Source: an uncultured Roseovarius sp.
GTDB taxonomy: Bacteria > Pseudomonadota > Alphaproteobacteria > Rhodobacterales > Rhodobacteraceae
Reading direction: 5' to 3'
Assembly (NCBI GenBank): GCA_947496175.1
Contig: CANMBU010000002.1
Span: 62,001 to 126,000 of the forward strand
DNA length: 64,000 nt
Part shown: positions 17,786 to 25,782 of the stretch, piece after piece
Layout of the letters: every line of letters begins with the position of its first letter
Position numbering within the stretch: position 1 is the stretch's first letter
Notes under the pieces: model-generated
Told to the model about the DNA's origin: nothing
The model's database searches: none
What the model saw: the letters and a program-made list of their open reading frames with translations, nothing else
Translations under genes and position numbers: made by a program

Positions 17786-18489
17786 CCCTTCTGTCGACGC
17801 GCGGGCTGAGCAAATCATTTGATGGGCTTCAGGCCGTCACGAATGTCGATTTTGACCTGCCCCAGGGCGAAGTGCGCGCGTTGATTGGGCCCAATGGCGC
17901 TGGCAAGACAACGCTGGTCGGAATGATCTGCGGACGCATTGAACCGACGTCTGGTCGCGTTCAGTTTGATGGTCAGGAAATCACGTCGCTTCCAGCTCAT
18001 GCCCGGATCATGCGCGGGATGGCCTACACTTTTCAGATCACATCAGTCTTTGCCCGGCTGCCCGTCACCGAAAACGTAGCGCTGGCTGCGCGGCGAAGGT
18101 TGACCGGACGCGCAGTGGACCAAGCTGTAGAGGACGCTCTCGCACGCGTGGGGTTAACCGACGAGGCCCATGAAGAGGCGGGCAACCTCAGCTACGGCCA
18201 CCAGCGGCTCTTGGAAATTGCCATGGGCCTGGCGCAATCACCCCGCCTGTTGATCCTGGATGAGCCAACACAGGGGCTTTCCGAAGGGGAAATTGACGAT
18301 TTCAAAGCGCTGATCCGGGAACTTGCAGGTGATACGACAATCCTGCTGATTGAACACAATATGAATGTGGTCATGGAAACCGCCGATCAGGTCAGTGTGC
18401 TGAACTTCGGCGAAATCCTGGCCGAGGGCACACCGCAGGAAATCCACAAAAATGACGCCGTGCAGGCCGCTTATCTGGGGACCGGGTGA
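17782..18489 (+). CDS. ABC transporter ATP-binding protein (LivG family)
   Basis: A 235-residue ATPase of the LIV-type importer. Walker A is GPNGAGKTT (residues 35-43), the signature is LSYGHQRLLEIAMGLA, and Walker B is LLILDEPTQGLS. LSYGH replaces the usual LSGGQ, as is normal for LivG-type subunits. It forms the cytoplasmic motor with the LivF-type ATPase encoded next, with which it overlaps by one base. Confidence 0.95.
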   Translation: MTLLSTRGLSKSFDGLQAVTNVDFDLPQGEVRALIGPNGAGKTTLVGMICGRIEPTSGRVQFDGQEITSLPAHARIMRGMAYTFQITSVFARLPVTENVALAARRRLTGRAVDQAVEDALARVGLTDEAHEEAGNLSYGHQRLLEIAMGLAQSPRLLILDEPTQGLSEGEIDDFKALIRELAGDTTILLIEHNMNVVMETADQVSVLNFGEILAEGTPQEIHKNDAVQAAYLGTG

Positions 18490-19184
18490 TGCTTGAACTT
18501 CGCAAGATCAACTCCGGCTATGGCGCGGCTCAGGTGCTGCGGGATGTGTCTTTGTCGGTCGCACCCGGTGAAATCCTCTGTCTCATGGGGCGTAACGGGG
18601 CGGGCAAAACCACCATGATGCAGACGATCATGGGGCTGCTTCCGCTCATGTCCGGTGAGATCATGTTGGACGGCAAGGATGTGGGCATATTGCCGCCCCA
18701 TGAGGTGCCCCGCGCCGGGATAGGATATATTCCTCAGGGACGGCGTCTATTCTCAGGGTTAAGCGTGGCGCAGAACCTCGAAGTCGGGCTTCAGGTGCGC
18801 AATTCGGGCAAGGCGGTGCTGGACGAGGTGCTGGAGCTTTTCCCGCGTTTGCGCGAGCGTATGGACCAACCGGCGCAAACGCTCTCGGGCGGCGAACAGC
18901 AAATGCTGGCCACGGCCCGCGCCTTGTGCATTGAACCCAAAGTGTTGCTGCTGGATGAACCCACCGAAGGGCTGCAACCCTCGATGATCGAAGCCATCCG
19001 TCAGGTGGTTGTCAAAATGCGTGAGGCCGGGGTGGCGATCCTCCTGGTGGAACAGCGGATTGAGGCGGTTCTGTCCGTGGCGGACCGCGTTGCGTTTATC
19101 GAAAACGGACGCAACGGAGAGACCATGTCAGTGGATGCCTTGCGCGCGGAGCCTTCCATCATCGAACGATATGTGGGCGTCTGA
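18489..19184 (+). CDS. ABC transporter ATP-binding protein (LivF family)
   Basis: A 231-residue ATPase, second motor subunit of the importer. Walker A GRNGAGKTTMM, the LivF-type segment GIGYIPQGRRLFSGLSV, signature LSGGEQQMLATARAL and Walker B LLLDEPTEGL are all intact. The ATG at 18489 overlaps the LivG stop (TGATG); a GTG three bases upstream is possible but less likely. The 108 bases to the next gene may hold a separate promoter for the hydroxylase genes. Confidence 0.95.
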   Translation: MLELRKINSGYGAAQVLRDVSLSVAPGEILCLMGRNGAGKTTMMQTIMGLLPLMSGEIMLDGKDVGILPPHEVPRAGIGYIPQGRRLFSGLSVAQNLEVGLQVRNSGKAVLDEVLELFPRLRERMDQPAQTLSGGEQQMLATARALCIEPKVLLLDEPTEGLQPSMIEAIRQVVVKMREAGVAILLVEQRIEAVLSVADRVAFIENGRNGETMSVDALRAEPSIIERYVGV

Positions 19185-19292
19185 CGATGGAATGTGAGTA
19201 TTTGGAGAACAGTGAAAGCCATGTGCTTGGTTGACAGTCCAAAGACCGCTGCCGCACGATTATCCGCATAAGGATGTGAAAAGGGATACCGT

Positions 19293-20144
19293 TTGAGCCT
19301 CTATCACCGACCCGAGACGCTGAATGATGCACTGGCGCTTTTGCAAGGCGCTGAGATGCGAGTGGCGGCCGGATGCACGGACCTCTTCCCGGCAACCCAA
19401 GCACGGGCGCTCACGGGGCCAGTGGTGGATATCACCAACATCGCCGGTTTGAGAGGGGTTTCGGACGCAAATGGCGGGTACAGGATCGGCGCGGCAACCA
19501 CGTGGAGCGATGTGATCAAGGCAGATTTGCCCCCGGCCTTTGATATGCTCAAAGAGGCGGCGCGAGAGGTCGGATCGGTTCAAATCCAAAACGCAGGCAC
19601 AGTTGCGGGCAATCTGTGCAATGCATCCCCTGCCGCCGATGGTGTGCCCTGCTTGCTGGCATTGGATACAACGGTTGAGCTGGCCTCTACGTCAGGGCAC
19701 CGGATGCTTGCACTGAGCGATTTTATCACCGGGCCGCGTCAAACAGCCCTTGCGCCAGATGAGATGGTTGTCGCACTGCACGTGCCTCAAAGCGCATGCA
19801 CTGGTGTGTCGCGTTTTCGCAAACTGGGCGCGCGCAAATATCTGGTAATTTCCATCGCCATGGTCGCCGCGCGTTTGGGTATCGTGGATGGCAAGATCGA
19901 AACGGCAGCAATTTCGGTTGGCTCCTGCAGTGCGGTGGCACAGCGGCTTTCCGGTTTGGAAAAGAGGCTTGCCGGGCAAAAGGCCACGCCGAATGTGCTG
20001 GTTGAGGTGACGGTCGCACGTGTCTCGGCGGCGTTATCGCCCATCGACGACATCCGCGCCGATGCCGCCTATCGCTCAGAGGCCGCAACAGAACTGGTGA
20101 AACGCGCGCTTGAGGACCTGCTGCAAACCGAGGCGCTGGTATGA
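19293..20144 (+). CDS. molybdenum hydroxylase FAD-binding subunit (CoxM/XdhB-like)
   Basis: A 283-residue FAD subunit of a xanthine dehydrogenase-family enzyme. It has the FAD motif AAGCTDLFP near residue 30, and VGSVQIQNAGTVAGNLCNASPAAD around 97-115, the second FAD-contact segment. The start is TTG at 19293 (preceded by AAGGGA): an in-frame stop lies at 19269 and no ATG is available. It overlaps the catalytic subunit by four bases. It passes electrons from the 2Fe-2S clusters to an acceptor. Confidence 0.92.
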   Translation: MSLYHRPETLNDALALLQGAEMRVAAGCTDLFPATQARALTGPVVDITNIAGLRGVSDANGGYRIGAATTWSDVIKADLPPAFDMLKEAAREVGSVQIQNAGTVAGNLCNASPAADGVPCLLALDTTVELASTSGHRMLALSDFITGPRQTALAPDEMVVALHVPQSACTGVSRFRKLGARKYLVISIAMVAARLGIVDGKIETAAISVGSCSAVAQRLSGLEKRLAGQKATPNVLVEVTVARVSAALSPIDDIRADAAYRSEAATELVKRALEDLLQTEALV

Positions 20145-22831
20145 ACCGCCCTGTGGAGACGATGAACCTTACGGTCAACGGCCAGGCGCACAGCCTTCCC
20201 GCCGACCCGGCCCGCAGATTGAGCGAAGTTTTACGCGACGGGTTAGGCCTGCGCGGCACCAAGGTGGGCTGTGACGCAGGCGATTGCGGGGCGTGCACGG
20301 TTCTGGTCGATGGCGCGCCGGTCTGCGCCTGTCTCACACCACTGGCGCAGGTTGAAGGGCGACAGGTTGAAACGGTGGAGGGGCTTCACAACACACCATT
20401 GCAAGAGGCCTTTCTGCGCCATGGCGCAGCGCAATGCGGGATTTGCACACCCGGCATGGTGATGACGGCCACAGCCTTCCTGCGAGAGGCCAAAGCGCCA
20501 ACACGAGCTGATGTGGAAGAGGCGCTTGGTGGTGTGCTTTGCCGCTGCACCGGATACGCACGCATTATTGACGCGGTCCTCGATCTGGGCCAATCACACA
20601 CCGCCCCGATGCCCGATGCCGGTGCAGCCGTTGGCGCGGATGTGCCGCGTCTGGATGGTGCCCCGAAAGTGGCCGGAACCGAGGTCTTTGGCGCAGACCA
20701 CCAATTGGCGGATACGCTCTTGGTGCGTGCCCTGCGCGCGCCTTCGGCCCCCATGACCTTCGCCTTTGGCGACATAACTGCATGGGCAGCGGCACAGAAT
20801 GTCCACGTCTTTACCGCCGCCGATATTCCCGGACAAAACCGGTTTGGCGTCATCCCTGCCTTTGCCGATCAGCCTGCCCTGGCCGAGACCCGCGTGCGCC
20901 TGCAGGACGAAGCGGTCGCGCTGGTGGCCGGACCGCCCGAGCAGATAGAACAGCTTGACCTCAGGAGCTTTCCAATCACATGGACCGCGACGCCGGACAC
21001 AGAGCCTGTCCATGCCGCGCACCCGAATAACACGCTGATTACCGGCAAAGTGCGCCGCGGCGAGGCCAAAAAAGCCATGTCACGCGCCGCGCATATGGCC
21101 GAAGGGGCGATGCAAACGCCCTATGTCGAGCACGCCTATATCGAGCCTGAGGCTGGCATCGCCTGGATAGACGGGGACACGCTTGTCATTCAGGCCTGCA
21201 CGCAGGCCCCTGTGATGGACCGCGATGAAACAGCGCTTATTCTTGGATTGCCCGAAGACAAACTGCGAGTCATTCCCGCCGCAACCGGGGGCGGCTTCGG
21301 CTCCAAACTCGACATCTCGCTACAACCCCTTATTGGCCTTGTCGCGCTGAAGACTGGGCGTCCGGCGCGCATGGTCTATTCCCGCTCCGAAAGCATGGCC
21401 ACGACCACCAAACGCCACCCATCACAGATGACAGGTCAGATCGCCTGTGATGAAACAGGCCGCATCACCGGCATGGTGTTTGATGGGGATTTCAACACCG
21501 GGGCCTATGCAAGCTGGGGGCCGACCGTCTCAGGGCGCGTGCCGGTGCATGCCTCAGGGCCATACTACATCCCGAATTACCATGCCGAAGCTCGCGCCAA
21601 CTATTCGTATGAGCCGATTTCCGGCGCATTCCGGGGCTTCGGTGTGCCCCAGGCCGCGATCCTGCAGGAAACGATCTTTGATGACCTCGCCGCAAAACTC
21701 GACATGGACCGGCTCGCCTTTCGCCGGCTCAACGCTTTGCAAGACGGGCAAGACACTGTCTGCGGACAGACCCTTCACGGTGTGGGGATCGCCGCCTGTC
21801 TGGAGGCCCTGAAGGACCCGTGGACCGCCGCCTTGGCCCGCGCCGAGGCTGCAAACGCCAAGGGCGGCATCCTGCGCCACGGTGTAGGAGTGGCCTCCTG
21901 CTGGTACGGCTGTGGCAATACCGCCATTGCCAACCCGTCCACCATCCGCGTGGGCCTGACGGCAGAGGGCGCGCTTTGCCTGCATCAGGGGGCCGTGGAT
22001 ATCGGGCAAGGCTCCAACACCGTGATCCCCCAGATTTGCGCGGACGCGCTGGGCTTGCCCTTGGCACAGTTCCAGATCATCGGCGCAGACACCGCCCTGA
22101 CGCCCGATTGCGGCAAAACCTCCGGCTCGCGTCAGACCTATGTCACCGGAAGCGCCGCCTTGCGCGCCGGCCAAACGCTACGGGCGCGCATTCTGGCGAT
22201 GACGAATATGGGCCCTGACGCCAGCCTGAGCTTAAGCGGCACAAACCTGATCGCCAGCGATGGAAAGGCCGAGCGCCGTATTGCGCTTCGGGACCTTGAA
22301 ACAGATGCGCAGGGCTATGTCCTCTCGGCAGAAGAAACCTATGATCCGCCTACACAGCCCCTCGATGAAAATGGCCAGGGCGCCCCTTATGCGGTTTACG
22401 GATACGGTGCGCAGATTGCCGAACTCTCGGTGGACACTCGCCTTGGCACCGTCAAAGTGACCAGGATCACCGCCGCCCATGATCTGGGGCGTGTCATCAA
22501 TCCCGGCCTTGCCGAAGGGCAGGTGCAGGGCGGCATCGCGCAGGGTCTGGGCATGGCGCTGATGGAAGAGTTCATCCCCGGTCGTACCGAGAACCTGCAT
22601 GACTATTTGATCCCAACCACAGGCGACATGCCGCAGATCGACACGATCTTTCTCGAAGTGCCGGACCCAGAGGGTCCCATGGGGGCCAAGGGCTTAGGTG
22701 AGCACGTTCTCATCCCAACGGCTCCAGCCATCCTGAATGCCATCCGCCATGCCACCGGCGCGCGGGTCACGCAGTTGCCTGCCTTGCCGCATCGCGTGTT
22801 GGCGGCGATCAAAGAGGCACAGGGCAAATGA
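20141..22831 (+). CDS. molybdenum hydroxylase, fused 2Fe-2S and molybdopterin-binding subunit
   Basis: An 896-residue fusion. Residues 1-150 are the two-cluster ferredoxin subunit: plant-type Cys44, Cys49, Cys52 and Cys64, then Cys99, Cys102, Cys134 and Cys136 in CGICTPGM and CRCTGYARI. From about 165 on is the molybdopterin subunit, with GGGFGSK near 383, GAFRGFGVPQ near 500, TSGSRQTYVTGSA and the C-terminal GAKGLGE whose Glu (about 854) is the expected catalytic base. Such enzymes hydroxylate N-heterocycles or aldehydes. The reductase-like gene next to it favours a heterocycle, but the substrate is inferred only. No XdhC-type sulfurase maturation gene is adjacent. It overlaps both neighbours by four bases. 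Confidence 0.92.
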   Translation: MNRPVETMNLTVNGQAHSLPADPARRLSEVLRDGLGLRGTKVGCDAGDCGACTVLVDGAPVCACLTPLAQVEGRQVETVEGLHNTPLQEAFLRHGAAQCGICTPGMVMTATAFLREAKAPTRADVEEALGGVLCRCTGYARIIDAVLDLGQSHTAPMPDAGAAVGADVPRLDGAPKVAGTEVFGADHQLADTLLVRALRAPSAPMTFAFGDITAWAAAQNVHVFTAADIPGQNRFGVIPAFADQPALAETRVRLQDEAVALVAGPPEQIEQLDLRSFPITWTATPDTEPVHAAHPNNTLITGKVRRGEAKKAMSRAAHMAEGAMQTPYVEHAYIEPEAGIAWIDGDTLVIQACTQAPVMDRDETALILGLPEDKLRVIPAATGGGFGSKLDISLQPLIGLVALKTGRPARMVYSRSESMATTTKRHPSQMTGQIACDETGRITGMVFDGDFNTGAYASWGPTVSGRVPVHASGPYYIPNYHAEARANYSYEPISGAFRGFGVPQAAILQETIFDDLAAKLDMDRLAFRRLNALQDGQDTVCGQTLHGVGIAACLEALKDPWTAALARAEAANAKGGILRHGVGVASCWYGCGNTAIANPSTIRVGLTAEGALCLHQGAVDIGQGSNTVIPQICADALGLPLAQFQIIGADTALTPDCGKTSGSRQTYVTGSAALRAGQTLRARILAMTNMGPDASLSLSGTNLIASDGKAERRIALRDLETDAQGYVLSAEETYDPPTQPLDENGQGAPYAVYGYGAQIAELSVDTRLGTVKVTRITAAHDLGRVINPGLAEGQVQGGIAQGLGMALMEEFIPGRTENLHDYLIPTTGDMPQIDTIFLEVPDPEGPMGAKGLGEHVLIPTAPAILNAIRHATGARVTQLPALPHRVLAAIKEAQGK

Positions 22832-24282
22832 CCGAACGCCCGCCCAAAGAGGACAAGATCCGCTGCGATGCCTGTCCGGTCATGTGCTACATCGCGCCGG
22901 GTAAAATCGGCGCGTGCGACCGCTACGCCAACGATAATGGTAAAATCATCCGCTGTGACCCCTTGACCGTGCTCGATCATCGCCTTGAGGCCGGAGGCGA
23001 AATCCGACCCTTCCTCAAATCCGACTGGGACGGAGAAGTCATCGGCACCGACGATGTCTTTGTCTCCGGTGTCGGTTCTGGCACCACCTATCCCGACTAC
23101 AAACCGGCCCCCTTCATCGTCAGCCGCGATGTTGATGGCGCGGATTTCGTCACTGTCGTGACCGAAGCGATCTTTTCCTATTGCGGCGTGAAAGTGAAGA
23201 TCGACACAGACCGGCATCTGGGCGCTGAAACTGCCATTGTGCGCGCAAAGGGCGAGGCAATCGGCCATGTGACCACATCGGAATACGGCTCTCAGATGCT
23301 CTCGCTCGGGGGCGTGGATCACCTCACAGGCGGCTCCAAATCCGAAGGGCGCGCCACCTGCGACGCGCTCTTGCGCCTGTGCAACCGCGAGGCGGTCGAG
23401 CTGACCATCGACGACGGCGCCACCGTGGTCGTGCAGGCGGGCCGCCCCCCTATTGTCAACGGCGAAACCGAAGCGCGCATGCGCGTCGGCTGCGGCTCCG
23501 CCACCATCGGCATGTTTGCGTCGCAATGGCAGGGTCTGGTGGATGAGGTGGTCGTCGTGGATGACCACATCACCGGCGTCGTAAGCGAGCATCAGGCGGG
23601 CAAAGTCCTCGGCTGGCCCGACACCGGCATCCGCATCAAGGGCCATCGCTCAACCCCGGGACGCTACTTCAAGGTGGCGCAACCCGGTCAGGGCTGGGGT
23701 GGCACGGATATCGACGATCCGCTCAGCATCCTCAACCCGTGGCTGGAAAAGAAGGGCGCGCGCGCGGGGCTTACATTGCTGATGGTATCCACCACGGGCG
23801 AACACGCGGCCTATTACGTATTGGATGACAATCTCGAACCACAGGCCAAGCCGATGCCCAAGGCCCTTCAACCCTCTGTCGATCTCATTGCAGAAAACTG
23901 CGAACCCGCCCTCTGCACCGTGATGTTCCAAGCCGGAGCCGGGGGCTCGCTCCGCTCAGGTGTGACGCAAAACCCGGTCAAGCTCACCCGCTCGGTTCAG
24001 GCCACAAACACCCGCGTGACCTGCGGCGGAGAGCCCGCCTATGTCTGGCCCGGTGGTGGGATCACCCTGATGGTTGATGTGCTCAATATGCCGGATGGGT
24101 CTTTTGGCTACGTGCCCACACCGGCTTTGGTGGCCCCTCTGGAATTCACGCTCAGCCGGGAAGATTACCGCTCACTCGGGGGCCATGACGCCGCGATCCG
24201 AAGCTTGAGCGATATCCTTGAGACAGGCGGCGAATACGGCAGTGCCGTGCGCGTCGTCGCCCCCAAGACCGGAGACACGTGA
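22828..24282 (+). CDS. 6-hydroxynicotinate reductase-like iron-sulfur protein
   Basis: A 484-residue protein with an N-terminal cluster motif Cys13-x2-Cys16-x3-Cys20-x9-Cys30 (CDACPVMCY...GAC) that would hold a 4Fe-4S cluster. The rest contains Gly-rich segments (SGVGSGTTYPDY, VWPGGGITLMVDV) and several further cysteines. It resembles proteins annotated as 6-hydroxynicotinate reductase, the Eubacterium barkeri enzyme that reduces the pyridone ring and is known to carry covalently bound flavin. It follows the hydroxylase gene with an ATGA overlap, so hydroxylation and then ring reduction is a natural reading. No enamidase or later nicotinate-pathway gene is present, so the actual substrate may not be nicotinate. 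Confidence 0.75.
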   Translation: MTERPPKEDKIRCDACPVMCYIAPGKIGACDRYANDNGKIIRCDPLTVLDHRLEAGGEIRPFLKSDWDGEVIGTDDVFVSGVGSGTTYPDYKPAPFIVSRDVDGADFVTVVTEAIFSYCGVKVKIDTDRHLGAETAIVRAKGEAIGHVTTSEYGSQMLSLGGVDHLTGGSKSEGRATCDALLRLCNREAVELTIDDGATVVVQAGRPPIVNGETEARMRVGCGSATIGMFASQWQGLVDEVVVVDDHITGVVSEHQAGKVLGWPDTGIRIKGHRSTPGRYFKVAQPGQGWGGTDIDDPLSILNPWLEKKGARAGLTLLMVSTTGEHAAYYVLDDNLEPQAKPMPKALQPSVDLIAENCEPALCTVMFQAGAGGSLRSGVTQNPVKLTRSVQATNTRVTCGGEPAYVWPGGGITLMVDVLNMPDGSFGYVPTPALVAPLEFTLSREDYRSLGGHDAAIRSLSDILETGGEYGSAVRVVAPKTGDT

Positions 24283-25124
24283 TGCAAGGCCCGCAAATCG
24301 GATTTCTGCCCGATGGGCGTCGGATGCACCTGCATCACGGCCCCATTGACATGGTTGTCGATGTCACAGGCCCCGGACGCGCCAAGGCCCTGAACCGCGC
24401 CGCCACGCGGTTTGAAACCCTGCTGAACGAGCTGGTCCACGACCTACCCCGCCTGCGTCAGCCAAACGGGGATAGGCCCGCAACAGCTCCTGCGCGTCGC
24501 ATGGTGGCCGCCACAGCACCCTTTGCCCCGAGTTTCGTGACACCTATGGCCGCTGTCGCCGGGGCAGGGGCCGACACAATTCTAGAAGCGATTTGCGATG
24601 GCGAAGGCGTCACCAAAGCCTATGTGAACAATGGCGGCGACATCGCCTTTCACCTCACGGGCAAGCAAACCGTCACCGCCGCCGTGGCCACCCATCCCCC
24701 CGCCACAGTCACCGTCACAGCAGATGACGCGACACGCGGCATAGCCACCTCCGGCTGGCGTGGGCGCAGTCATTCGCTTGGCATCGCCGACAGCGTCACC
24801 GTTCTGGCCCGCAATGCGGCCTCGGCCGACGCTGCGGCAACACTCATCGCCAATAAGGTGGACCTGCCAAACCACGCCGCCATCACGCGCGTGCCCGCCA
24901 CGGATCATGCCCCCGACAGCGATCTTGGCACGCGCTTGGTCACAACCGCCGTCGGACCACTTGACCCAAGCGACATCGCCGCGGCCCTCGCCGCCGGAGC
25001 GAGCTATGCACAAACCCTTTGCGATCGAGGCCTCATTCACGCCGTCTACATCTCCCTGCAAGGCGCAACACGCGTTGTGGGTCATCTCTCTTTGAGCCAA
25101 CAGAAAGTTCCCGAACATGCCTGA
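24282..25124 (+). CDS. UPF0280 family protein (ApbE-like fold)
   Basis: A 280-residue protein of the UPF0280 family, which shares its fold with the FMN transferase ApbE. The ApbE-like landmarks AYVNNGGDIAFHL and GIATSGWRGRSHS are visible. Its gene overlaps the reductase-like gene (TGATG). Because the characterised 6-hydroxynicotinate reductase has covalent flavin, this protein may attach FMN to its neighbour; this is inference. The preferred start is ATG at 24282; GTG at 24279 is an alternative. GGAGAC lies upstream. Confidence 0.8.
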   Translation: MQGPQIGFLPDGRRMHLHHGPIDMVVDVTGPGRAKALNRAATRFETLLNELVHDLPRLRQPNGDRPATAPARRMVAATAPFAPSFVTPMAAVAGAGADTILEAICDGEGVTKAYVNNGGDIAFHLTGKQTVTAAVATHPPATVTVTADDATRGIATSGWRGRSHSLGIADSVTVLARNAASADAAATLIANKVDLPNHAAITRVPATDHAPDSDLGTRLVTTAVGPLDPSDIAAALAAGASYAQTLCDRGLIHAVYISLQGATRVVGHLSLSQQKVPEHA

Positions 25125-25698
25125 CTTCACCCTGCGCAAAACCGCGCTTTTCGTCGAGGACATCCACCACGACGGTGGCGCCATAGCAGACAAACCCCGT
25201 CGCCGCGCCGCTTTGGCCGCTTTGGTGAAGAACCCATTCGCAGGCACCTATGTGGACGACCTGCAATCTGCCATGGACGATCTCAAGCCGCTGGGTTTGA
25301 TGATGACCGACCGCCTCATCGACGCCATGGGCGGGCTGACTGGCATTGACGGCTACGGCAAAGCCGCCATGGCAGGCGAGGCCGGAGAGCTGGAGCATAC
25401 CGCCCTCTGGCACGTGCCCGGCGGCTATGCCATGCGCGCGCGATTGGGAGAGGCCAAGGCCATTGTGCCCTCGTCCATGAAACAGGGCGGGCCGGGCACG
25501 CGCATCGACGTGCCCCTGGGCCATATCAACGCGGCCTATGTGCGCAGTCACTTTGACGGAATGGAGGTGGGTCTGCCCGATGGTCCCCGTTCCGATGAAC
25601 TGCTCTTTATCCTCGCCATGAGCCGCGGCGGGCGCATCCACGACCGGATGGGTGGCCTGACCGTGGAGGAAGTCCAAGGCGAGGACGGTTTGCGGTAG
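25117..25698 (+). CDS. PF06684 ('amino acid synthesis') family protein
   Basis: A 193-residue protein of the family formerly DUF1185. Clear segments are KTALFVEDIHHDGG at the N-terminus, GYAMRARLGEAKAIVPSSMK and the GPRSDELLFILAMSRGGRIHDRMGG C-terminus. The family's biochemical role is not established; a few members are linked to amino acid or amide metabolism. It overlaps the UPF0280 gene by eight bases and is the last gene of the catabolic block. In that context it may act on the ring-reduced intermediate, perhaps in ring opening. Confidence 0.8.
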   Translation: MPDFTLRKTALFVEDIHHDGGAIADKPRRRAALAALVKNPFAGTYVDDLQSAMDDLKPLGLMMTDRLIDAMGGLTGIDGYGKAAMAGEAGELEHTALWHVPGGYAMRARLGEAKAIVPSSMKQGGPGTRIDVPLGHINAAYVRSHFDGMEVGLPDGPRSDELLFILAMSRGGRIHDRMGGLTVEEVQGEDGLR

Positions 25699-25782
25699 CG
25701 AAGTGTCACGTAATGGGCTGACCTTTGTTGCAGAACCCTCTATAGGCTCCTTGGACATGGCAAAGAACCGGAACACGCCTTT

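Noticed and set aside
16619..17818. 399-codon minus-strand open frame opposite the LIV permease genes
   Set aside because: Antisense of well-supported permease genes; its charged, low-complexity composition is typical of a GC-rich shadow frame.
22603..23646. 347-codon minus-strand open frame opposite the hydroxylase/reductase-like junction
   Set aside because: It covers the overlap of two clear genes and has no family resemblance or start signal.
22828..25698. Calling the block a complete nicotinate pathway
   Set aside because: Enamidase, 2-hydroxymethylglutarate dehydrogenase and later steps are not present, so the substrate is left open.
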